A stretch of DNA of 62,074 bases. Source: Deltaproteobacteria bacterium (lineage in GTDB: Bacteria > Lernaellota > Lernaellaia > JACKCT01). The stretch is taken from NCBI GenBank assembly GCA_020845895.1, contig JADLEX010000095.1:1-62074 (forward strand), read 5' to 3'. Position numbers and translations under genes: made by a program. Within the stretch, counting starts at the first letter, position 1. The number at the start of each line of letters is the position of its first letter. The notes under the pieces were generated by a model. It was not told where the DNA came from. It saw only the letters and a list, made by a program, of their open reading frames with translations, and searched no databases. This document shows, in pieces, positions 1 to 7,682 of the stretch.

Positions 1-94
1 AAGGACGGTTTGCGCGATCATGGAATCACCTCGTTGGTGAAATCTGCGGAGCGTCTCAGCAACGCCATCCTACCGGATTCAACGAGGTTTTTTA

Positions 95-361
95 TTGCCG
101 ATCAAAATCAATCGCGGATTTGGGGCGATCCGTTCGATCTTCTCCGTCGGTGGCGCGACCTTCGGTGGCGCGGTTTTCATCCTTAGCTTCTTCAGCCGGG
201 AACTCGTCGACTCCCGCACGCCGCGAAGCTTCATGCCGCTCGTGAATTACATCAAGAGCTTCATGATGGCGCGCTGTTCCATGTCCCGCGTCTTCCGACG
301 GGAGAACGCCGTGGCCACCCGGGCCGACGCGGACGCGGTGGCCGCCTCGGCGGGGGCCTAG
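95..361 (+). CDS. small hypothetical protein, possibly membrane-associated
   Basis: An 88-residue frame with a TTG start ends four bases before the ATG of the histidine kinase, so it could be the first gene of that array. Codons in the second half end mostly in G or C, as in neighbouring genes, which argues for real coding. A hydrophobic stretch (about residues 13-33) is followed by a basic, Ala-rich tail. I recognise no family. The start is unsure: another frame is open from base 1 to 186, so this may be the tail of a gene entering from the left through a frameshift. Confidence 0.3.
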   Translation: MPIKINRGFGAIRSIFSVGGATFGGAVFILSFFSRELVDSRTPRSFMPLVNYIKSFMMARCSMSRVFRRENAVATRADADAVAASAGA

Positions 362-364
362 ACG

Positions 365-2260
365 ATGGTGCCGGACGACACCAACGACCTGCGGGCGATC
401 AAATCGGTGATCGACCTGACATTGCAGGGTTTACTTCGCGATGCGCAGGTCGCTCTCAACGAGATGGTGGCGTCGAGCGGCTCTCCCCTCGCTGGTTTGA
501 AGAAAAGCCTGTCGCTGCTCCTCGAAGACCTGGTCACCTCGTTTTCCTCGAAGGAGTCAGCCCTCGCCTCGGTGCAAATCTCGATCATGGAGATGGAGGC
601 GGCGCAGGAGGAACTGAGCAATCGGGAGGCGCGTTTTCGCACGACCCTCATCAGCATCGGCGACGGACTGATCTCCACCGACGCGGAGGGACGCGTCGAC
701 TTCATGAACCCGGCGGCGGAGCAACTCACGGGATGGAACATGCAGGATGCCGTGGGCCGGCCGATCACCGACGTCTTCGACATCTTCAACGCGATCACGG
801 GAGATGCGGTTGAGAACCCCACGGAGCGCTCCCTGCGCGAAGGCGTGGTCGTCGATCTCGCCAACCATACTGTCCTGATCGCGCGGGACGGCACCGAGCG
901 GCAGATCGCCGACAGTTGCGCCCCGATCCGCGACGAAAAGGGTCTGATCATCGGTTCGGTGCTCGTGTTCCGTGATGTCACGGAGGAATACCGCCGCCGC
1001 GAACAACTGCGGGAGAGCGAGGAACGATATCGCGTTCTGTTTCACAACTCCCGCGACGCCATGATGACCCTCGCGCCCCCGTCCTGGAGATTTTCTTCAG
1101 GTAATCCGGCGGCGCTCGCGATGTTCGGCGCGACGGCCGAAATCGAATTCACGTCCCTCGGACCCATGGAGGTGTCGCCGGAATTTCAGCCCGATGGCGG
1201 CGCATCCTCGGAAAGAGCGCAGGAGCGGATCGGCGAAGCGCTTCGGACGGGGTCCGCTTTTTTTCCGTGGACGCACCGGAAACTCGATGGAAACGTTTTC
1301 CACACGACCGTGTTGCTGACGAAAAGCGACCTGAACGGGGAAACGATCGTTCAGGCCACCGTTCGCGACGTCACCCAGCAACAGCGCCTCGAGGCCGAGC
1401 TGCACCAGGCGCGCAAGCTCGAGGCTGTGGGCCAGCTCGCAGCGGGCATCGCTCACGAAATCAACACCCCCGCCCAGTTCGTGAGTGACAGCCTTCATTT
1501 CCTGGGCGATTCCTGCCGATCCGTTCACGGCCTGCTCGAACGATATCGGGAGATTCTGGCGCCGCTGTTTTCGCGGCCGGGGTTCGAACCGTTTCTGAAG
1601 CGGCTCCGGGACGCGGAGGAGGAAGCCGACCTGGAGTACGTCGCGGAGAACACGCCGGCGGCGTTTGCCCGGGCTCTGGACGGGGTCGGTCGCATCTCCT
1701 CGATCGTGAGCGCCATGAAGGAGTTCGCCCATCCGGACCAGCGCGAGAAGAGTCCCGCCGACCTCAACCGGGCCCTGCAGGCCACGCTGACGATCGCGCG
1801 CAACGAATACAAGTACGTGGCGGATGTGGAGACCGACTTCGGGGAGTTGCCGTCGGTCCTGTGCCACGCGGGAGACCTGAACCAGGTTTTCCTGAACCTG
1901 TTCATCAACGCGGCGCACGCCATCGCCGGCGTCGTCGGCGACAGCGGGGACCGGGGGTGCATCCACGTGCGCACGCGATGTGACGACGGCCGCGTCGTCC
2001 GGATCGACATCCGGGACACCGGCTGCGGAATCCCCGACGGCGTCCGCGCGCGGATCTTTGAGCCGTTTTTCACGACCAAGGAGGTCGGCCGGGGCAGCGG
2101 ACAGGGGCTGGCCATCGCGCGGAACATCGTCGAAAGCAAGCACCGCGGATCGCTGACCTTCCGGAGCGAATGCGGTCGGGGAACGACATTCACGGTCCAA
2201 CTGCCCGTGGACGGGGATTCGCCGGTCGTCGCCGCGTGGCTCCAGGGGCCGCCGTCATGA
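365..2260 (+). CDS. PAS-domain sensor histidine kinase
   Basis: A 631-residue soluble sensor kinase. No transmembrane segment is visible, so it probably senses a cytoplasmic signal. An N-terminal helical region is followed by two PAS-type domains (about residues 95-215 and 220-335), a short coiled coil, and a phosphoacceptor domain with H364 in the motif AAGIAHEINTPAQ. The HATPase domain shows the N box (NLFINAAHAI, Asn511/515) and G boxes (DTGCGIP, then GSGQGLAIA). The FFTTK and GxGxGLA pattern is typical of the NtrB/HWE-like kinases that pair with stand-alone receivers. It carries no receiver of its own. The next gene, a receiver-HDOD protein, starts inside its stop codon (ATGA), so the two are translationally coupled and probably phosphotransfer partners. 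Confidence 0.93.
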   Translation: MVPDDTNDLRAIKSVIDLTLQGLLRDAQVALNEMVASSGSPLAGLKKSLSLLLEDLVTSFSSKESALASVQISIMEMEAAQEELSNREARFRTTLISIGDGLISTDAEGRVDFMNPAAEQLTGWNMQDAVGRPITDVFDIFNAITGDAVENPTERSLREGVVVDLANHTVLIARDGTERQIADSCAPIRDEKGLIIGSVLVFRDVTEEYRRREQLRESEERYRVLFHNSRDAMMTLAPPSWRFSSGNPAALAMFGATAEIEFTSLGPMEVSPEFQPDGGASSERAQERIGEALRTGSAFFPWTHRKLDGNVFHTTVLLTKSDLNGETIVQATVRDVTQQQRLEAELHQARKLEAVGQLAAGIAHEINTPAQFVSDSLHFLGDSCRSVHGLLERYREILAPLFSRPGFEPFLKRLRDAEEEADLEYVAENTPAAFARALDGVGRISSIVSAMKEFAHPDQREKSPADLNRALQATLTIARNEYKYVADVETDFGELPSVLCHAGDLNQVFLNLFINAAHAIAGVVGDSGDRGCIHVRTRCDDGRVVRIDIRDTGCGIPDGVRARIFEPFFTTKEVGRGSGQGLAIARNIVESKHRGSLTFRSECGRGTTFTVQLPVDGDSPVVAAWLQGPPS

Positions 2261-3474
2261 ACGCCCGCGTCCTGTTTGTCGACGACGAATGCAACATTCT
2301 GGAGGGCCTGCGACATCGACTGCGCACCCGGCGCCACCAGTGGGACATGATCTTCGTCGACAACGGGCCGGAGGCTCTTCAGATTCTCGCGCAGTCGCCC
2401 TGCACCGTTATCGTGTCCGACATGCGCATGCCGGGAATGGACGGCGCCGCGCTGCTGCGTCGGGTGCAGCGGGAGTTTCCGGCCGTGTCGCGCATCATCC
2501 TCACCGGCTATGCGGACGAGAGCGCCATGCTGCGGGTCCTGGCCGTGGCGCACCAGTGCATCGCCAAACCATGCGACCCCGGCCTGCTCGAACGTGTCAT
2601 TGAACGCGTCTGCGACCTGCATGCGTTGATCAACGACGACGCCCTTCGGCACGCCGTCGGAAAGGTCACGAGCCTGCCGTCCGCGCCCCGAATCTACGGG
2701 CAACTGATGTCGGTTCTCTCGGACGAACGCGCCTCGGCGGACGACGTGTCGCGCCTCCTGCAACAGGACGGTTCCCTGTGCGCGAAGATTCTCCACATCG
2801 TCAATTCCGCTTATTTCCGGCTGGTGCGGCCGATCGTCCGGGTGGAAGAGGCCGTTTCCTATCTCGGATTCAACTCGATTCGACAGTTGGCCCTGGTTGC
2901 CGAGGTCTTCGGAACGGCGAAAGACGTCTCCGAATGGGAAGGCCGATACGTCGCCGAACTGCAAACGCATGCGCTGCTGTCGGCCGGCATCGCCGCGGCG
3001 ATGTTTTCCCCGGCAGAGAAAAAAGCCACGGCGTTCGTCGCCGCGCTGCTTCACGACATCGGCAAACTGGCGCTGGCGACCGAGCTTCCGGATCGCGCCC
3101 GGCGCATCGCCGGGGCGGCGCAGGTCGGCCGCGTTTCCGCGCACGTCGCGGAGAAGGTCCTGTACGGCGTGACGCACGCGGACATCGGGGCCTTCCTGCT
3201 CGGGCTGTGGCAGATCCCGTTTCCCATCATCGAGGCGGTCGCCCACCATCACGCGCCGGCCCGCGTGACGTCGGACGAGTTCGACGTGCCGGTCGCCGTC
3301 CACATCGCCGACGCGCTGGCGCACGAGCACCAGGAATTGTCCGCCGAAGCGGTGGCGCCCGCTCCCGAGATGGACTCCGGTCTGCTGGACCGGCTGGGGG
3401 TTTCGACCCGGCTCCCGGAATGGCGTCGCATGGCCGGGGAGCTGGCCCGAACGCAATGCGAGGCGTCGCCATGA
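2257..3474 (+). CDS. response regulator with HDOD output domain
   Basis: A 405-residue protein starting at the ATG that overlaps the kinase stop. Residues 1-120 form a CheY-like receiver: acidic pair D9/D10, phosphoacceptor D55 in SDMRMPGMDG, T83 and K104. Residues about 135-330 form an HDOD domain (metal-independent HD-related output domain), beginning near VTSLPSAPRIY and containing the typical ILHIVNSAYF segment. A local HDIGK sequence is retained. HDOD domains in regulators are linked to signalling and c-di-GMP networks, but their biochemical activity is not established. It ends in another ATGA overlap with the next regulator. Confidence 0.9.
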   Translation: MNARVLFVDDECNILEGLRHRLRTRRHQWDMIFVDNGPEALQILAQSPCTVIVSDMRMPGMDGAALLRRVQREFPAVSRIILTGYADESAMLRVLAVAHQCIAKPCDPGLLERVIERVCDLHALINDDALRHAVGKVTSLPSAPRIYGQLMSVLSDERASADDVSRLLQQDGSLCAKILHIVNSAYFRLVRPIVRVEEAVSYLGFNSIRQLALVAEVFGTAKDVSEWEGRYVAELQTHALLSAGIAAAMFSPAEKKATAFVAALLHDIGKLALATELPDRARRIAGAAQVGRVSAHVAEKVLYGVTHADIGAFLLGLWQIPFPIIEAVAHHHAPARVTSDEFDVPVAVHIADALAHEHQELSAEAVAPAPEMDSGLLDRLGVSTRLPEWRRMAGELARTQCEASP

Positions 3475-4613
3475 AACAGGAAACAACGATGGACCGACCG
3501 AAGGTGCTGTGCGTTGACGACGAAAAAAGCCTGCTGGAGGGACTGGTCCTCCACCTGCACCGCTCCTATGAGGCGGTCACCGCCACCAGCGGTGAAGAGG
3601 GGCTGGAACTGCTGAAAACCCACGGCCCGTTCGCGGTCGTAATGTCCGACATGCGGATGCCCGGCATGGACGGCGCCGCATTTCTTTCCCGGGTCCGCCA
3701 GGCGGCGCCGAACACCGTTCGCCTGCTGCTGACCGGCTACGCGGACCTCAATTCGGCCGTTGCCGCGGTGAACGAAGGACAGATCTTCCGCTTCCTGACC
3801 AAACCCTGTCCTCCCGATCAGTTGTTGTCGGTGTTCCAGGCCGCTGCCGAACAATACCGCCTGATCACCGCCGAACGCGTCCTGCTGGAAGAGACGCTGC
3901 GCGGGAGCATCCGGATCCTCGTCGATGTCCTTTCGCTCGCCAGCCCTCTCGCTTTCGGTCGCGCGAACCGCGTTCGGCGGCACGCGAACGAACTCGCGGA
4001 GGCGCTGAAGGCGCCGAATCGATGGCAGATCGAGGTGAGCGCCATGCTCTCGCAGCTCGGCAGCATTGCGGTCCCGGAGTACATCATCCGGAAACACGAC
4101 GACGGGGAGGATTTGACCGACGACGAACGGGCCATGATGCGCCGGATCCCCGCGGTGGCGGAAGGGCTGGTGGCGAATATTCCCCGCCTGGAGCCGATCC
4201 GGGACATCCTGTCGCAATATGTGAAACTGAGTACCGCCGGCGCTGCGGACGCCGCCAAGCCCGGTCTCGGCGCGGCAATCCTGAGCGTCGCGATCGATTA
4301 CGACGTGTTGGAATCGCGGGGATTTTCCACGGCCCGCGCCCTGGCGGCCCTGTGTGCCCGCCCCCGGCAATACGACCCGACGGTCCTCGAGACCTTCATG
4401 CGCCTGAAGAGTCGGTCGGCTGATCGGCCAAAAAAAGCGGTTTCCCTGTGGGATCTGCCCGTGGGGGCGGTTTTCGCGGAAGACGTGCGCACAAGACAGG
4501 GATTGCTGGTCGTCTCCCGGGGATTTCAGGTCACCGCCAGCTTTCTGGAGCGCGTGAGGAACTACGACCTGCAGGAACCTCTGTACGTTCACGACGCTCC
4601 GGATGAAGGGTGA
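3471..4613 (+). CDS. response regulator with degenerate HD-GYP-like domain
   Basis: A 380-residue protein whose ATG overlaps the previous stop. The receiver is intact (D16/D17, phosphoacceptor D60 in SDMRMPGMDG, conserved TGYAD and KPC segments). The C-terminal region is laid out like an RpfG-type HD-GYP domain, but where an active enzyme has HDIGK it reads MLSQLGSIAVPEYI, so the HD metal ligands are absent. I see no intact GYP motif either. By family knowledge such a protein should not hydrolyse c-di-GMP and may act as a scaffold or signal-responsive adaptor. A PilZ-like or S1-like small beta segment (about residues 320-375, VGAVFAEDVRTRQGLLVVS) closes the protein, as in many RpfG relatives. 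Confidence 0.85.
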   Translation: MKQETTMDRPKVLCVDDEKSLLEGLVLHLHRSYEAVTATSGEEGLELLKTHGPFAVVMSDMRMPGMDGAAFLSRVRQAAPNTVRLLLTGYADLNSAVAAVNEGQIFRFLTKPCPPDQLLSVFQAAAEQYRLITAERVLLEETLRGSIRILVDVLSLASPLAFGRANRVRRHANELAEALKAPNRWQIEVSAMLSQLGSIAVPEYIIRKHDDGEDLTDDERAMMRRIPAVAEGLVANIPRLEPIRDILSQYVKLSTAGAADAAKPGLGAAILSVAIDYDVLESRGFSTARALAALCARPRQYDPTVLETFMRLKSRSADRPKKAVSLWDLPVGAVFAEDVRTRQGLLVVSRGFQVTASFLERVRNYDLQEPLYVHDAPDEG

Positions 4614-5785
4614 TGCGAATGGCCGGCAACGTCCGACACACCGACCTGCCCGAGGTGCTGTGCGTGGACGACGAGCCGCAGGTGCTGGCCGGGCTCGCCG
4701 TGACGCTCGGAAAAGACTACTCGGTGACCACCGCGAACAGCGCCAGCGATGCGCTTGCGCTGCTGCGGGCCGGGAGGCTTTATGCGGCGCTGGTGACCGA
4801 TTTTCGGATGCCGGGGACCGACGGGATTGCCCTGCTGTGACACGCATGCGAGATCGCGCCCGACACGATTCGGATTCTGCTTTCCGGCGTCGCGGACGTC
4901 GGCACGGCCGTTTCCGCGGTCAACGAAGGGCACATCTTTCGGATTCTCCACAAGCCGTGCCCGACCGAGGCTCTTCTCGGAGCCCTGGAGGACGCGGTCG
5001 AACATGATCGTCTCGTCACCGCCGACCGGGCACTCACCGAACGACGGATCGAGCGAATCACCGGGCAACTGCTCCACGCCGAACGTCTGGCGACGTTGGG
5101 AACTCTCGCCGCGGGCATCGGCCATGAACTGAACAACATCACCACCGCCTATCTGGGGCTGCTGGACGAAGTCCGCGAGCAGGCGGCGACGGGCCGGCCG
5201 CCATCGCCCGACACCCTCGCGAACTTGGAGCAGATCGGCCGGCACTACCGGATGCACGGCACCCATATGCTGGGAATCGGGCGGCCGGGGCTCGATCAAC
5301 CGATGCGACTGGACCCGTGCGACGTCACGCGGGACACCTTGTCGATGCTCGGAACCGTGGGCAAGACAAAACGGCTCGATGTGCGAACCGACTTTTCCGT
5401 GGCGTCGTCGTTTGTCTTCGCCGATCGGCGGCGCATCGAACAGGTTCTGGTCAACTTCGTGTCGAACGCCTCGGACGCCACGGCCGGCAACGCCGACGGT
5501 CAACGGCGCCTGACGGTGACCGTCGGTCGCGGCGCCGACGGATTTGTCTTCTGCGACATCGAAGACAACGGGTGCGGGATTCCGGAACAGGATCTCGACA
5601 CGATCTTCGATCCGTATTTCACCACGAAAGTCCCCGGACAGGGGACCGGCCTGGGCCTGTCCGTCGTCAAGCAAATTGTGGAGTCCTGCCGGGGAAAAGT
5701 GACCGTCCGCAGCCGTGTTGCCGTCGGAACGGTTTTCACATTCGCCCTCCCCGCGTCGCCCGACGAGACCGGTCCGGTGGACTAG
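4610..5785 (+). pseudogene. receiver-histidine kinase interrupted by an in-frame TGA
   Basis: One continuous frame from an ATG overlapping the previous stop to 5785, interrupted by a single TGA at 4838-4840. Before the stop lies the first two-thirds of a receiver (VLCVDDEPQ, TDFRMPGTDG). Immediately after it, in the same frame, the receiver resumes (TIRILLSGVADVGTA, ILHKPCP) and leads to a histidine kinase core with H box AAGIGHELNN, N box VNFVSNASDA and G boxes DNGCGIP and GTGLGLSV. Alignment with the two preceding receivers puts Arg or Ser at the stop, so a CGA to TGA change is the simplest explanation. A TTG at 5096 could start the kinase core alone. It may be a recent pseudogene, a readthrough product, two separate proteins, or a sequencing error. 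Confidence 0.75.
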
Positions 5786-6010
5786 CGTTTCGGCCGCCCC
5801 GCCGGTCGGAACGCCGCCGTAATCCGGCTCGTTAACGCCTCGGACCCGTTCGCGTAAAATCTATCGCCGGTTCGGCGAATCGGGCGTACAATGAGGGCGA
5901 TCGGATAACGCGTCGGATCATGCGTCGCTGGTGTGCGGGCCGCATTCCACGGGCGTTTTCGCGCCGGTGCGAGTGTGGCCCATTTTGCTGAAGACGCGGG
6001 GAGTGCTGTC

Positions 6011-7549
6011 ATGTCGAAAGTGGTTTTTCTGGAGCCCCGGGCCGCGAACCCGCACATCTTTTCGGGATTTGGGATCCCCCGGCTGGGCTCCGTCCTGCTG
6101 GCGACCATCCTGCGCGGGCTTGGGCACGACGCGGGGGTCTTCGTCGAGGATATCCGCGAGGTCGATTTCGAGCGCGTCCTTTCGGCCGATCTCGCGGCGA
6201 TTTCCGTTCTCACCCCCACCGCGCCGCGCGGTTACGAAATGGCGCGCCAGATCCATGCGCGCGGCGTCCCCGTCATCATGGGCGGTCCGCACGTCACGTT
6301 TCTGGCCGACGAGGCGCTGGAGCACTGCGACTTTGTGATCCGCGGCGAGGCGGAACGCTCGATGCCGGCGTTCATGAATGCCTGGTCGACCGGCGCGGAT
6401 CTCGCCTCGGTGCCGGGTCTGTCCTATCGCCGGGGCCGCGAGGTCGTACACAATCCCGTCGATCCCGCCCCGGTCGACATCCGGGCGAACCCCATCCCCG
6501 ACATGAGCCTTGTCGATGGCTACGACAGCCGCCGGGGCGTCACGCGATGGCGCATCGTACCGATCCAGACCTCGCGCGGCTGCCCCTTCGCCTGTTCGTT
6601 CTGCTCGGTGACACAGATGTTCGGTCGCGGCATGCGCTATCGGGAAACGTCCGATGTGCTCGATGAGCTCGATCGGTGCGATCCCCGGCGCGATTTCGTG
6701 TTTTTCTACGACGACAACTTCTGCGTGAACCTTCCGCGCACGCGCCGAATTCTCGAGGGAATGATCGATCGGCGTCCGGGATGGCGGTGGTCGGCGCAGG
6801 TGCGTATCGATGTCGCGCGCGACGAGGAATTTCTTCGGCTGATGTGCGACTCCGGCTGCCGTCACATCTACATCGGGTTCGAGTCCATTTCCGACGAAAC
6901 GCTCGCGCTCATGAAAAAGGCGCAGACGAGCCTTCAGGCCACGAAGGCCATCGAGGCGATCCACCGGCACGGAATCGGCATCCACGGCATGTTCGTCTTC
7001 GGGTTCGACACCGACACGAAAAAGGATCTCAAACGCACCTGGCGTTATGCCATGAAACAAAAGCTTCGCACCGCGCAGTTCATGATTCTCACGCCGATGC
7101 CCGGCACGGACACCTACCGTGTTCTCGAAGGCGAGAACCGGATCGAGGTGCGCGACTGGAGTTTCTACGACGGCCAGCATGTGGTGTTCCGCCCCAAGCA
7201 TCTCAGCCCGGCGGAGTTGCAGTGGTGCCAGATCCGCGCGCACCGCTGTTACTATTCGTGGCGCGAGCGCATCAAATCGATTTTCCGGCTGGATCTTTAT
7301 CGCGCGACGATCCAGGTCTACGCCAAGGGCATCGGACAACGCTGGATCCGCCAGAATCGCTATTATCTGAAGGCGATCAAACTCGCGCGACGCGCCGAGC
7401 AGGCCATCGCGGGAAAGGGCTCGCACATCGCCATCCGGTTTCATCCGCTCGCCACGTACCGCGATGTTCACGAGCAGGTGGAACATGCGGTGGAACGCAT
7501 GCGCGCACGGGGCGAGAAGAGCTTTGCCGATTCCCCAACTTCCATTTGA
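6011..7549 (+). CDS. radical SAM protein with B12-binding-like N-terminal domain
   Basis: A 512-residue protein. I chose the ATG at 6011 because GGGGAG lies seven bases upstream; the frame is open further 5'. Residues about 1-140 resemble the cobalamin-binding-like Rossmann domain found in front of many radical SAM enzymes (VIMGGPHVTFLADEAL, GEAERSMPAF), but I do not see the DxHxxG motif needed for base-off B12. The radical SAM core has the cluster motif C191-x3-C195-x2-C198 (SRGCPFACSFCS), then FFYDDNF and the ESISDETLALMKK segment. This architecture occurs in methyltransferases, BchE-like cyclases and HpnP-type enzymes. The substrate cannot be told here. It is monocistronic, with 225 bases to the kinase array and 133 to the next gene. 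Confidence 0.85.
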   Translation: MSKVVFLEPRAANPHIFSGFGIPRLGSVLLATILRGLGHDAGVFVEDIREVDFERVLSADLAAISVLTPTAPRGYEMARQIHARGVPVIMGGPHVTFLADEALEHCDFVIRGEAERSMPAFMNAWSTGADLASVPGLSYRRGREVVHNPVDPAPVDIRANPIPDMSLVDGYDSRRGVTRWRIVPIQTSRGCPFACSFCSVTQMFGRGMRYRETSDVLDELDRCDPRRDFVFFYDDNFCVNLPRTRRILEGMIDRRPGWRWSAQVRIDVARDEEFLRLMCDSGCRHIYIGFESISDETLALMKKAQTSLQATKAIEAIHRHGIGIHGMFVFGFDTDTKKDLKRTWRYAMKQKLRTAQFMILTPMPGTDTYRVLEGENRIEVRDWSFYDGQHVVFRPKHLSPAELQWCQIRAHRCYYSWRERIKSIFRLDLYRATIQVYAKGIGQRWIRQNRYYLKAIKLARRAEQAIAGKGSHIAIRFHPLATYRDVHEQVEHAVERMRARGEKSFADSPTSI

Positions 7550-7682
7550 ACAACCTTTCAAAACCGTCTTGCGGCACACCCCGTCGCGGCGGTACACTTT
7601 CGCCCCTGTAGCGACCCGCGCGCGGTGGGCATCGGCTAAGGTGCGTGCGCGTGCGGCGCGCGCATCGGCTTGGGGGACGGCG

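Noticed and set aside
4838-4840. TGA as selenocysteine codon
   Set aside because: Receivers have no selenoprotein precedent at this position, the site aligns with Arg/Ser, and I saw no convincing bacterial SECIS-like hairpin just downstream.
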